From NCBI GenBank assembly GCA_034005165.1, contig JAVEVE010000007.1, positions 39,768 through 103,767 on the forward strand: a DNA stretch of 64,000 nt, in the 5' to 3' direction. Origin of the DNA: UBA1573 sp034005165 (GTDB lineage: Bacteria; Pseudomonadota; Alphaproteobacteria; Micavibrionales; Micavibrionaceae). Below are positions 25,422 through 32,934 of the stretch, piece by piece. The notes under the pieces were generated by a model, which was given only the letters and a program-made list of their open reading frames with translations, was not told the origin of the DNA and searched no databases. Numbering within the stretch: position 1 is the stretch's first letter; each line of letters starts with the position of its first letter. The position numbers were made by a program, and so were the translations under genes.

Positions 25422-26933
25422 ATGTTCCAGTCTTTGACTGACAAATTAAGTGGTGTTTTCGACAAGTTGCGCGGTAAAGGCAGCCTGTCAGAAGAAGACG
25501 TTAATCTGGCTTTGCGTGAAATTCGTGTCGCGTTGCTGGAAGCTGACGTTGCGCTGCCTGTCGTTAAAGATTTTGTCGAGCGCGTACGTGAGCAAGCGGT
25601 CGGGCAAGATATTATCAAGTCTGTCTCCCCTGCCCAACAAGTTGTCAAAATTGTTCACGATGCAATGGTTGATTTGCTTGGGGCCGAAAATACCGACCTA
25701 AAAACTGACGGAACACCTCCTGTCATATACCTTATGGTTGGCCTTCAAGGTTCCGGTAAAACAACTTCGACAGCCAAAATTTCCAAGTTTCTAACAGATA
25801 AGAGACGAAAAAAAGTTTTGATGGCATCTTTGGATACCTACCGCCCCGCTGCACAAGACCAGCTGGCACAGTTAGGTACCCAGACCGAGATTGCAACGTT
25901 ACCAATCGTAGCAGGCGAAAACCCGATTCAGATCACGGAACGTGCTATGAAAGCCGCACGTCTTGAAGGATATGACATCCTTATGCTCGACACTGCTGGT
26001 CGCCTTGCGATTGACGATGTCTTGATGAATGAAGTTGCCAAAATTCGTGACATCTCGCGCCCAAGTGAAACCTTGCTGGTTGTTGATGCTATGACAGGTC
26101 AGGATGCTGTTCATACAGCTAAAGCATTTGACGAAAAAATCGGGATTACCGGTTTGATGCTGACTCGCGTGGACGGTGATGCGCGCGGCGGCGCGGCCAT
26201 GTCGATGCGCGCAGTTACAGGAAAGCCAATCAAATTACTCGGTATCGGTGAAAAATGGGATGCGCTTGAACCATTCCACGCCGACCGTATTGCAGGCCGT
26301 ATTCTCGGCATGGGCGATGTTGTCTCCCTTGTAGAAAAAGCTGTTGAAACGATCAACCAGCAAGAAGCCGAAGATATGGCGAAGCGTTTCAACGAGGGTA
26401 AGTTTGACCTCAATGATATGCTGTCCCAATTTAACCAGATGAAAAAGATGGGGGGCATCGGCTCTCTTATGAAGATGCTGCCTGGTCTGGGGCGTTTTTC
26501 AGATCAGATTGATGAAGCCAACCTTGATAATTCCGTTATGAAGCGTCAGGAAGCTATTATCCTGTCTATGACGAAGAAAGAACGCGCAACGCCATCAGTT
26601 CTGAATGCATCACGCCGCAAACGTATTGCTGCCGGTTCGGGTACCAGCGTTCAGGATGTGAACCGTCTCATTAAACAATACGAGCAGATGGAACAAATGA
26701 TGCGCCGCATGAAAAAAATGGGTGTGTCAGGCATGCTTGGTGCAATGAAAGGATTCATGGGTAAGGATGATCAGGAAAAACTGACCGCCTTACAACAAGA
26801 AGCAGGAACAACACCAGGCTTCTCGCTCTCGGGTCCAATGTCTGGCATGGGGCAAAGAGGAATGATGGGCCTTCCCGGAATGGGCGGGTTCGGACATGGC
26901 GGAACTAAAAAAAACCGCAAGAAAAAACGTTAG
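25422..26933 (+). CDS. ffh: Signal recognition particle protein Ffh
   Basis: SRP54-type GTPase that binds signal sequences and 4.5S RNA. The 503-residue protein has the N domain, the G domain (GLQGSGKTTSTAKISKFL, DTYRPAAQDQL, MLDTAGRLAIDD, TRVDGDARGGAAMSM, GIGEKWDALEPFH), and the methionine-rich M domain from about residue 325, with the RNA-binding RRKRIAAGSGTSVQDVNRLI and the MEQMMRRMKKMGVSGM groove. A Gly/Met-rich tail ends in Lys/Arg. It starts the ffh-rpsP-rimM-trmD-rplS block, a conserved order, and has a structured leader. Confidence 0.98.
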   Translation: MFQSLTDKLSGVFDKLRGKGSLSEEDVNLALREIRVALLEADVALPVVKDFVERVREQAVGQDIIKSVSPAQQVVKIVHDAMVDLLGAENTDLKTDGTPPVIYLMVGLQGSGKTTSTAKISKFLTDKRRKKVLMASLDTYRPAAQDQLAQLGTQTEIATLPIVAGENPIQITERAMKAARLEGYDILMLDTAGRLAIDDVLMNEVAKIRDISRPSETLLVVDAMTGQDAVHTAKAFDEKIGITGLMLTRVDGDARGGAAMSMRAVTGKPIKLLGIGEKWDALEPFHADRIAGRILGMGDVVSLVEKAVETINQQEAEDMAKRFNEGKFDLNDMLSQFNQMKKMGGIGSLMKMLPGLGRFSDQIDEANLDNSVMKRQEAIILSMTKKERATPSVLNASRRKRIAAGSGTSVQDVNRLIKQYEQMEQMMRRMKKMGVSGMLGAMKGFMGKDDQEKLTALQQEAGTTPGFSLSGPMSGMGQRGMMGLPGMGGFGHGGTKKNRKKKR

Positions 26934-26985
26934 TACATTTAAAATTATTCACTATCAGTCAATTTGTTAAAAGGAGAAATAAAAC

Positions 26986-27399
26986 ATGGCACTGAAACTG
27001 AGACTGGCCCGTCACGGCCGTAAAAAAGCACCTATCTACGCAATCGTTGTTGCTGATAGCCGAGCACCTCGCGATGGTAACTATATTGAGAAAATCGGTG
27101 TATACGACCCGCGTCAACCAAAAGACAGCGCTCAACGTGTTGTTATCAATGCAGAGCGCGTACAATACTGGCTGGGCGTTGGCGCTCAAGCTACTGACCG
27201 TGTCGCTATGTTCTTGGGTAAAGCCGGATTGGCTCCTATGCCTCAACAGAAGAACAGCATTGAGAAATCAAAACCAAAAGCAAAAGCTCAAGAACGTGCT
27301 AAAGAACGCGCAGAAAAAGAAGAAGCTAAAAAGGCTGCTGCTGCTGAAGCCGCGGCGGCTCCAGCCGAGGCTCCTGCTGAAGAAGCTGCTGCTGAATAA
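26986..27399 (+). CDS. rpsP: 30S ribosomal protein S16
   Basis: Small-subunit assembly protein. The first 80 residues are standard S16: MALKLRLARHGRKKAPIYAI, ADSRAPRDGNYIEKIGVYDP and WLGVGAQATDRVAMFLGKAG. The protein then continues with about 55 residues of Lys/Glu/Ala-rich, low-complexity sequence, giving 137 residues against about 82 in E. coli. Alanine-rich S16 tails are known from other alphaproteobacteria. A good AAGGAG precedes the ATG, and a strong terminator-like hairpin follows the stop, so its output may be higher than that of rimM and trmD downstream. Confidence 0.97.
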   Translation: MALKLRLARHGRKKAPIYAIVVADSRAPRDGNYIEKIGVYDPRQPKDSAQRVVINAERVQYWLGVGAQATDRVAMFLGKAGLAPMPQQKNSIEKSKPKAKAQERAKERAEKEEAKKAAAAEAAAAPAEAPAEEAAAE

Positions 27400-27409
27400 T
27401 TGCAATTAT

Positions 27410-27446
27410 ACACTTCCCCCGCCTGCTATGGGGGAAGTGTTTTTTA
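27410..27446 (+). terminator. Terminator/attenuator between rpsP and rimM
   Basis: An 11-bp perfect stem, ACACTTCCCCC pairing with GGGGGAAGTGT, around a nine-base loop and followed by TTTTTT. It has every mark of an intrinsic terminator but lies inside the ffh-rpsP-rimM-trmD block, 37 bases past the rpsP stop. Partial read-through would lower rimM and trmD relative to rpsP, unless rimM has its own promoter in the 31 bases left, which is unlikely. Confidence 0.88.
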
Positions 27447-27476
27447 TTCTGAAGTATTTTAAAAGATTTCCTAATT

Positions 27477-27983
27477 ATGGCACCTAAACAAATCCTTATC
27501 GGTAAAATCCTGACGGCACACGGCGTGCGTGGATTTGTAAAACTACGGTGTTTTCTTGAAGATCCGCGTGACATCGAGGACTATTCGCCAATTGTTGATG
27601 CCAAAGGCAAGGCATATAAAATCACGTTAAAAAATCCTGTCAAAGGTGACTGGGTTGCCTCGCTTGAAGGCGTTACAGATCGCAATACTGCCGAGACCTT
27701 ACGCGGCGTAGAGCTTTTTATTGACCGTGACTTATTGCCAAGTACAGAAGATGGCGAAATTTACATTGAAGATCTGGTCGGCCTCACCTGCGTCAACAAA
27801 GATGGTGAAGAGATTGGTGAAGTTATTGATTTTCAAAATTTTGGTGCAGGTGATTTAATTGAAATCCGTCCTAAAGACGGCAGCAAAACATACTACTTGC
27901 CGATGGTCGAGCCTTACGTGGGGGATTTTGACCTTGAAAAAGGTACTATTTTGATTGAACCTGCCGAAGAATTTATGGCTTAA
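27477..27983 (+). CDS. rimM: Ribosome maturation factor RimM
   Basis: Binds S19 and helps mature the 16S 3' domain of the 30S subunit. The 168-residue protein has the N-terminal RimM barrel (GKILTAHGVRGFVKLRCF, where GxxGxxG-like glycines are typical) and the C-terminal PRC barrel (YIEDLVGLTCVNKDGEEIG, YYLPMVEPYVGDFDLEKG). It starts just after the terminator-like hairpin following rpsP and ends eight bases before trmD. The gene order is the standard one. Confidence 0.96.
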   Translation: MAPKQILIGKILTAHGVRGFVKLRCFLEDPRDIEDYSPIVDAKGKAYKITLKNPVKGDWVASLEGVTDRNTAETLRGVELFIDRDLLPSTEDGEIYIEDLVGLTCVNKDGEEIGEVIDFQNFGAGDLIEIRPKDGSKTYYLPMVEPYVGDFDLEKGTILIEPAEEFMA

Positions 27984-27991
27984 TCCCTTAC

Positions 27992-28675
27992 ATGAAATTC
28001 CAACTTCTTACCCTCTTCCCAGAATTATTCCCCGGCCCTTTGGGACACTCCATTACGGGACGGGCCCTAAACAATGGACTTTGGTCTCTTGACACCATCA
28101 ATATTCGTGACTTTGCAACTGACAAACACAAAACTGTTGATGATGTTCCATTTGGTGGCGGTGCAGGTATGGTGATGAAACCTGATGTCATTGAGCGCGC
28201 TTTACTCTCGTTCCCGACACAGGGGCGTAAAATTTATATGAGCCCGCGCGGAACGCCACTTAGCCAAAACATGGTTAAAGAACTTTCCAAAGAAGATACA
28301 CTGACTATTCTTTGTGGGAGATATGAAGGTGTTGATCAACGTGTCCTTGATTCCTACTCCTTTGAAGAAATTTCGATCGGGGATTATGTCCTTACAGGCG
28401 GCGAAATGGCAGCCCATATACTGATGGATGCAACTGTCCGATTGATACCGGGCGTTCTTGGAAATGAAACCACTCCGGATGAGGAAAGCTTTTCCAACGG
28501 ATTGCTGGAATACCCTCATTACACGCGTCCGGCCCAATGGATCGATGCATCAGGGGAGGAACGCTCTGTTCCCCAAATCCTCACCAGCGGACATCATGGA
28601 AAAGTTGCCGAATGGCGTCATCAGCAATCTCTTGACCTGACAAAAGCGCGTAGACCTGATCTTCTTGAAAAATAA
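27992..28675 (+). CDS. trmD: tRNA (guanine37-N1)-methyltransferase
   Basis: SPOUT (knotted) methyltransferase making m1G37, which prevents +1 frameshifting. The 227-residue protein has LLTLFPELFPGPLGHSI, the dimer-site segment DDVPFGGGAGMVMKPDV, and the knot motifs CGRYEGVDQRVLDSY and EISIGDYVLTGGEMAA, with the C-terminal YTRPAQWIDASGEERSVP. Shorter than some alphaproteobacterial TrmD but complete. It is eight bases after rimM and is followed by a gap before rplS that holds a small minus-strand gene. Confidence 0.97.
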   Translation: MKFQLLTLFPELFPGPLGHSITGRALNNGLWSLDTINIRDFATDKHKTVDDVPFGGGAGMVMKPDVIERALLSFPTQGRKIYMSPRGTPLSQNMVKELSKEDTLTILCGRYEGVDQRVLDSYSFEEISIGDYVLTGGEMAAHILMDATVRLIPGVLGNETTPDEESFSNGLLEYPHYTRPAQWIDASGEERSVPQILTSGHHGKVAEWRHQQSLDLTKARRPDLLEK

Positions 28676-28696
28676 CCGTCAGAGAGCTTACCACCA

Positions 28697-28885
28697 TTAC
28701 CCATTTACAGGCTTGGCGCCTGAAAGGTCCCTCAAGTTTTGGCCGCTCCCCTGATTATTGCGCCCTAGCTGCCGTTCCTGCTCGATAACGGAATATGAAT
28801 CATCCGAGCATGACTGGCAGGATTCCTTGCTCCTACTAGCGGAGTTAAAGTCACGCCCCATTTGAGCAAAAAAATCATCTTCCAT
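28697..28885 (-). CDS. Small hypothetical protein (62 aa)
   Basis: A 62-residue frame read against the surrounding operon. In favour of a real gene is an excellent AAAAAGGAG six bases before its ATG and a hydrophilic, non-shadow composition rich in Ser, Asp, Gln and Arg with a CQSC pair near residue 23-26. The product has no membrane segment or signal and I do not recognise it. It occupies the gap between trmD and rplS, where nothing else codes. The N-terminus has MEDDFFAQMGRDF. Moderately likely to be expressed. Confidence 0.5.
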   Translation of the reverse strand: MEDDFFAQMGRDFNSASRSKESCQSCSDDSYSVIEQERQLGRNNQGSGQNLRDLSGAKPVNG

Positions 28886-29014
28886 TGGCCACTCCTTTTT
28901 CGTAATAGTGACTTATAAACTCTACAAATCAATCATTTAGTTGTTTTTTGAGGGAATTCCTTGTGGGAAACTCGAATTTTCTTGATGAACCCTCTCGATA
29001 CTCGAGAAAAATAC

Positions 29015-29044
29015 TTGTCTTTTTGTGCTTTCTCAGTGTATAAA
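29015..29044 (+). promoter_or_regulatory. Candidate sigma-70 promoter for rplS
   Basis: TTGTCT, an 18-base spacer and TATAAA lie about 85 bases ahead of rplS. This would give rplS transcription independent of the upstream trmD block, which makes sense after a 454-base gap holding an opposing small gene. Confidence 0.45.
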
Positions 29045-29129
29045 CCGCCTACCTTTAAAAAGATAAATGAGCCGCCGAGGGGCATAAGTTCCTTGATTAC
29101 GGGTTCTAAAGACAATTAGGAGCTTATAA

Positions 29130-29507
29130 ATGAACATTCTTCAAAAATTTGAGGCCTCTCAGGTTGCAAAACTGACAGAAGGCAAAAACATCCCAGAATT
29201 CGCACCAGGTGATACCGTTAAGGTTAACGTTCGCATCGTTGAAGGTAACCGCGAACGTGTTCAGGCTTATGAAGGCGTCTGCATCGCTCGTGGTGGCCAT
29301 GGCGTTAATGCTAGCTTTACCGTTCGTAAGATTTCTTACGGTGAAGGCGTTGAACGTGTATTCCCTCTTCTCTCTCCACGTATCGAGAGCATCGAGCTGA
29401 TCCGTCGTGGTTCCGTTCGTCGTGCCAAGCTATACTACCTGCGTAATTTGCGCGGTAAAAAAGCACGTATTACCGAAAAAGTTGACTATAATAAATCTTC
29501 TGAATAG
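29130..29507 (+). CDS. rplS: 50S ribosomal protein L19
   Basis: Large-subunit protein at the subunit interface. The 125-residue product has FAPGDTVKVNVRIVEGNRER, FTVRKISYGEGVERVFPLLSP (split here across the core), and the C-terminal RRAKLYYLRNLRGKKARI. Length is normal. AGGAG lies nine bases before the ATG. A clean terminator follows it, closing the ffh-to-rplS block. Confidence 0.98.
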   Translation: MNILQKFEASQVAKLTEGKNIPEFAPGDTVKVNVRIVEGNRERVQAYEGVCIARGGHGVNASFTVRKISYGEGVERVFPLLSPRIESIELIRRGSVRRAKLYYLRNLRGKKARITEKVDYNKSSE

Positions 29508-29529
29508 TCCTTTTTCTTCTCAAGAATTA

Positions 29530-29554
29530 AACCGGCCTGATAGGCCGGTTTTTT
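29530..29554 (+). terminator. Rho-independent terminator after rplS
   Basis: AACCGGCC / GGCCGGTT stem of 8 bp around TGATA, running into a T tract. It lies 22 bases after the rplS stop. Confidence 0.93.
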
Positions 29555-29653
29555 ATATCTCTTACTCTTAATGAGCAGAGCCCATTCAACTGCGGCTTCC
29601 GATAGGACACGCTTGCGGCGGAGCATAAAGGCAGAGAATATCGCCCACCCTGC

Positions 29654-29929
29654 CTAGTTCACAATCACCAGACGGCTGGTCAGCTCCAGACAAGACCCGT
29701 CAATTCTAACTGAAGACAGGATAACGTCCTTGTTTTCGGCAAACATGGCCATAAGCTCCTCCGGAACGCGCCCTACAGCATGAAGCTTCCCTTGCAAAAG
29801 CACCTGCACATGTCCGTTATCACGATCCAACAGAACTGTCTCTGAACGAACGAATGTGGGATCATCAAATGCAATCAGAATCGCACCACTATCCATCACG
29901 CTAAAATCACTGTTAATATCAAACAACAT
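29654..29929 (-). CDS. Small hypothetical protein (91 aa), last gene of a four-gene minus-strand cluster
   Basis: A 91-residue soluble protein of alternating strands: MLFDINSDFSVMDSGAILIA, TVLLDRDNGHVQVLLQGKLH, VPEELMAMFAENKD and SCLELTSRLVIVN. No signal peptide or recognised domain. The strand-rich build with short turns suggests a small beta barrel or sandwich. GGGGAGG lies close before the ATG, which supports a true gene. It is last in a row of four small minus-strand genes between rplS and leuC. Function unknown. Confidence 0.68.
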   Translation of the reverse strand: MLFDINSDFSVMDSGAILIAFDDPTFVRSETVLLDRDNGHVQVLLQGKLHAVGRVPEELMAMFAENKDVILSSVRIDGSCLELTSRLVIVN

Positions 29930-30055
29930 ATTTGCCTCCCCTCGGCACTAATTACGCAATGCACATTTTTTTGCAGCGCACAGTGGGAGTTTAGCAAAGC
30001 AGCCTTAATTCCTGATTACGAATTGATAAAATTTGAACTATTAAGAGGATAATCT

Positions 30056-30508
30056 CTAAAGTTCTGGGGCTATTGCAACTTGAATTGCCCCTCGTGATAC
30101 ATCCAGACTGCACACACCGTCATCCATATTGACCACGAATTCCCCGTCATTTTCAAAACGAGTTCCCCCCTTTGATGTCGGGCGAGGAATTGCTGCCATC
30201 CCCTCATTCTGTTGATTAAGAAGAGCTCCTATTACATTGTCAGGGTCTCTGAATTTATACATTAGCTGTCCACGGTCATTTTTCACGCTTGCAGCCTTAA
30301 CCATGCCCTCTTCATCCAGCTTCACATAGCAAGTTGCCCCGCTAATCACTTGAATTTCTTGTGACTCTTTTTCCGGAGTGGCTGCATTTGCCCAAGACAC
30401 GGCAAGGCTCTTACCAATCAGGCCTACGGCCACAGTAAATGCTCCCAATACTGCCAGCTTCTTAATGCTGAAATTCTGTTTTCTATTATCTTCTAATATA
30501 ATCAACAT
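30056..30508 (-). CDS. Membrane-anchored or secreted small hypothetical protein
   Basis: About 150 residues with a basic N-terminus, then a hydrophobic helix (LAVLGAFTVAVGLIGKSLAV) with an Ala-rich WANAAT region that may be a signal-peptidase site. The mature part is strand-rich with two cysteines (ATCYVKLDEEG and GVCSLDVSRG) that could form a disulfide. The first in-frame codon is a TTG at 30520, but ATG 30508 is preferred. The only Shine-Dalgarno-like sequence, GAGGGG, lies within the terminator hairpin just upstream. No family recognised. Confidence 0.66.
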   Translation of the reverse strand: MLIILEDNRKQNFSIKKLAVLGAFTVAVGLIGKSLAVSWANAATPEKESQEIQVISGATCYVKLDEEGMVKAASVKNDRGQLMYKFRDPDNVIGALLNQQNEGMAAIPRPTSKGGTRFENDGEFVVNMDDGVCSLDVSRGAIQVAIAPEL

Positions 30509-30518
30509 GATAATGAAC

Positions 30519-30546
30519 AAACCCCTCGCGAATCACTGAGGGGTTT
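30519..30546 (-). terminator. Hairpin between two small genes; may also mask a ribosome site
   Basis: AAACCCCTC and GAGGGGTTT pair over 9 bp around a ten-base loop, 54 bases beyond the stop of the preceding minus-strand gene. The T tract is short on the minus strand (GTTTGTT) and better on the plus strand. The right arm on the minus strand contains the GAGGGG nearest to the next gene's ATG, so when folded it would hide that site. Confidence 0.6.
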
Positions 30547-30599
30547 TTATCAAAATCTTATTAAAATCGCAAGTTTTTATTACGGTTTTATCAATTATA

Positions 30600-30896
30600 T
30601 TATCTGCCAGCTTTAGGAGCTTTCGGGTCAGCCAAAGGAGCTTTAATTCCACCAAATATCTGGTTTTGAACTTTAAAAGTACACGTATCCGCAGCAGCAT
30701 CAATAAAAAGCCTACCCGGATGTTCACCTGTCGCATCCGTCAGGATCGCAGGCGCCTCAACTTTTTGGCCCGAGCCCGGCGTAACTTTCAATGGGTCCAC
30801 TGTTGTGATTGGCATACCCAAATCACTGCCCTTGACACCGATTCCCATATATCCGTCACCAGTTGCTCCACAAAACAATTCCTTCAAACCCGTCAT
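30600..30896 (-). CDS. Small hypothetical protein (98 aa)
   Basis: A 98-residue protein with no signal peptide, rich in Gly, Pro, Ala and Asp: MTGLKELFCGATGDGYMGIG, PITTVDPLKVTPGSGQKV, HPGRLFIDAAADTCTFKV and the Lys/Pro-rich end ADPKAPKAGR. Two cysteines are present. AAAGGG lies five bases before the ATG. It is followed by a hairpin and then by the membrane-anchored gene. I do not recognise a domain. Its position in the four-gene cluster suggests a shared role with its neighbours, which is only an inference. Confidence 0.66.
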   Translation of the reverse strand: MTGLKELFCGATGDGYMGIGVKGSDLGMPITTVDPLKVTPGSGQKVEAPAILTDATGEHPGRLFIDAAADTCTFKVQNQIFGGIKAPLADPKAPKAGR

Positions 30897-30978
30897 GTTA
30901 TACCCTTTCGTTAAGTGTATTATGAACAGGAATGGTTAATAATATGAAAATTTATAGACTTAATTCACTCTTGGTCTG

Positions 30979-31440
30979 CTATTTGTCAAAAGCCAAGACG
31001 CCCTTTAATCGATAGCTTGTCGCAGCGTATGGCTCCATATCTTCCGTCATGGCAATGGTCAATTCACATTTACCTTTACTCTTGTCTATCGATATAAAAC
31101 CTAAAGGAGAAGCTCCGCTCAAGGATGGGCGCGTATAATCAACATAGGCGGCAAAATCCCCTTTCAAGTCTGGAGCACGCACATCTGCGGACTTAAGCCT
31201 ACCTGTTGGAGCAGTTGCAAACATCAGAAATTTTTTTGAACTTTTAGGCTGATAGATGAAAATCAGATCATCCTGCTGCCCCCCGTATTCTTCACCACCA
31301 GCAACACATTTGAATTCATCGGATGCCTTAACACGAATAGGATCTGCTCCGACTATATCACCCCCGATATAACCAATAGCTGCTCCCGCCGCTGTGGCGA
31401 GAACTGCCCCAATTTTAAATCTTTTTTTGCCTATTTGCAT
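30979..31440 (-). CDS. Secreted or membrane-anchored small hypothetical protein
   Basis: About 153 residues if read from the ATG at 31440: MQIGKKRFKIGAVLATAAGA, i.e. a basic N-terminus and a Gly/Ala-rich hydrophobic segment, likely a signal or anchor. The rest is strand-rich (DLIFIYQPKSSKKFLMFATA, GDFAAYVDYTRPSLSG) with two cysteines (EFKCVAGGEE, GKCELTIAMTEDM). The frame is open to a GTG at 31533, but the extra 31 residues lack support. It is the first gene of the small-protein cluster and diverges from leuC, sharing about 96 bases of promoter region. Confidence 0.66.
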   Translation of the reverse strand: MQIGKKRFKIGAVLATAAGAAIGYIGGDIVGADPIRVKASDEFKCVAGGEEYGGQQDDLIFIYQPKSSKKFLMFATAPTGRLKSADVRAPDLKGDFAAYVDYTRPSLSGASPLGFISIDKSKGKCELTIAMTEDMEPYAATSYRLKGVLAFDK

Positions 31441-31536
31441 GGGAAACACTATGCTTTGTTTTTCATATAAATGCAAGGTAAATCGCTTTTCTTTATAACT
31501 TGAGAAGGTCACGAGTAATTCGCTATAGTCCACGTC

Positions 31537-32934
31537 ATGTCAAAAACATTATTTGAGAAAATCTGGGAAGCCCACATTGTCCACAAAGCCGATGACGGGA
31601 CTTGTTTAATTTATATCGATCGTCATCTGGTACACGAAGTCACGTCTCCTCAGGCGTTTGAAGGATTACGTATTGCAGGACGTCATGTCCGGAATGTCGG
31701 CGCAACACTTGCCGTTGCGGACCATAATGTCCCAACGACCAATCGATCTCTCGGTATCAAGGATCCGGAGAGCAAATTGCAAATCGAGACGTTAGAGCAA
31801 AATGTTAAAGATTTTGGCATCACTTACTTCGGGATGTCAGATAAACGTCAAGGGATCGTCCACATTATCGGCCCAGAGCAAGGCTTTACCCAGCCAGGCA
31901 TGACGATTGTGTGTGGTGACAGCCATACATCGACACATGGAGCATTTGGCGCCTTGGCATTCGGAATTGGCACTAGTGAGGTCGAGCATGTTCTGGCCAC
32001 CCAAACGCTTATTCAGAAGCCCGCGAAGACAATGCGCATTACTGTTGAGGGCAATTTATCCGAACATGTTACTGCAAAGGATATTGTTCTGCATATTATA
32101 GGTGTCATCGGAACTGCTGGCGGAACAGGATACGTTATAGAATACGCAGGGTCAGCTATACGCGCACAGTCTATGGAAGGCCGTATGACCATTTGCAATA
32201 TGTCGATTGAAGCTGGCGCGCGCGCAGGCTTGATTGCGCCTGATGAAAAAACTTTTTCCTATCTAAAAGGTCGACCAATGGCTCCGCAAGGAGAAGATTG
32301 GGATAAAGCCATTGCTTGGTGGACATCCCTTCCGACTGATGACGGGGCTGTCTTTGATAAAGAACTTCATATTGATGCAGCGGATATTTCTCCTACTGTT
32401 ACATGGGGAACATCTCCTCAAGACGTATTGCCCATAACAGGCACTATTCCCTCCCCAGAACAAGAGCATGACCCGAATAAAAAAGCTGCGATGGTGCGTG
32501 CTCTTGAATATATGGGTCTGACAGCAGGCACAAAGCTGACTGACGTTATTATTGATAAAGTTTTTATCGGTTCGTGCACGAATGCGCGCATTGAAGATTT
32601 ACGTGCAGCTGCAAGGATTGTGGAAGGGAAACATGTCGCCTCTCACGTTCAGGCTATGATTGTTCCAGGTTCAGGATTGGTGAAATCACAAGCCGAAGAA
32701 GAAGGGCTTGATAAAATCTTTATGGCTGCTGGATTTGAATGGCGCGAACCAGGATGCTCTCTCTGCCTTGGAATGAATGAGGATCGTCTCAATCCCGGAG
32801 AGCGCTGCGCATCAACATCCAACAGGAATTTCGAGGGCCGTCAAGGGCGCGGGGCGCGCACGCATCTACTCTCTCCAGTCATGGCGGCTGCCGCCGCTAT
32901 TACAGGTAAACTTACAGATATAAGGAAGTTATAA
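31537..32934 (+). CDS. leuC: 3-isopropylmalate dehydratase large subunit
   Basis: Aconitase-family enzyme that isomerises 2- to 3-isopropylmalate in leucine synthesis, acting with LeuD. The 465-residue protein has CGDSHTSTHGAFGALAFGIG, and the iron-sulfur ligands in FIGSCTNARIEDLRAAARI and GCSLCLGMNEDRLNPGER; SNRNFEGRQGRGARTHLLSP closes the active site. It starts the leu operon divergently from a small secreted-protein gene. The next gene begins with no gap after its stop, and it is not leuD. Confidence 0.98.
   Translation: MSKTLFEKIWEAHIVHKADDGTCLIYIDRHLVHEVTSPQAFEGLRIAGRHVRNVGATLAVADHNVPTTNRSLGIKDPESKLQIETLEQNVKDFGITYFGMSDKRQGIVHIIGPEQGFTQPGMTIVCGDSHTSTHGAFGALAFGIGTSEVEHVLATQTLIQKPAKTMRITVEGNLSEHVTAKDIVLHIIGVIGTAGGTGYVIEYAGSAIRAQSMEGRMTICNMSIEAGARAGLIAPDEKTFSYLKGRPMAPQGEDWDKAIAWWTSLPTDDGAVFDKELHIDAADISPTVTWGTSPQDVLPITGTIPSPEQEHDPNKKAAMVRALEYMGLTAGTKLTDVIIDKVFIGSCTNARIEDLRAAARIVEGKHVASHVQAMIVPGSGLVKSQAEEEGLDKIFMAAGFEWREPGCSLCLGMNEDRLNPGERCASTSNRNFEGRQGRGARTHLLSPVMAAAAAITGKLTDIRKL

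Noticed and set aside
29555..29653. Possible small RNA between the rplS terminator and the next gene
   Set aside because: Some GC-rich stretches occur (GCGGCTTCC, TTGCGGCGG), but no consistent stem and no promoter or terminator frame a transcript.
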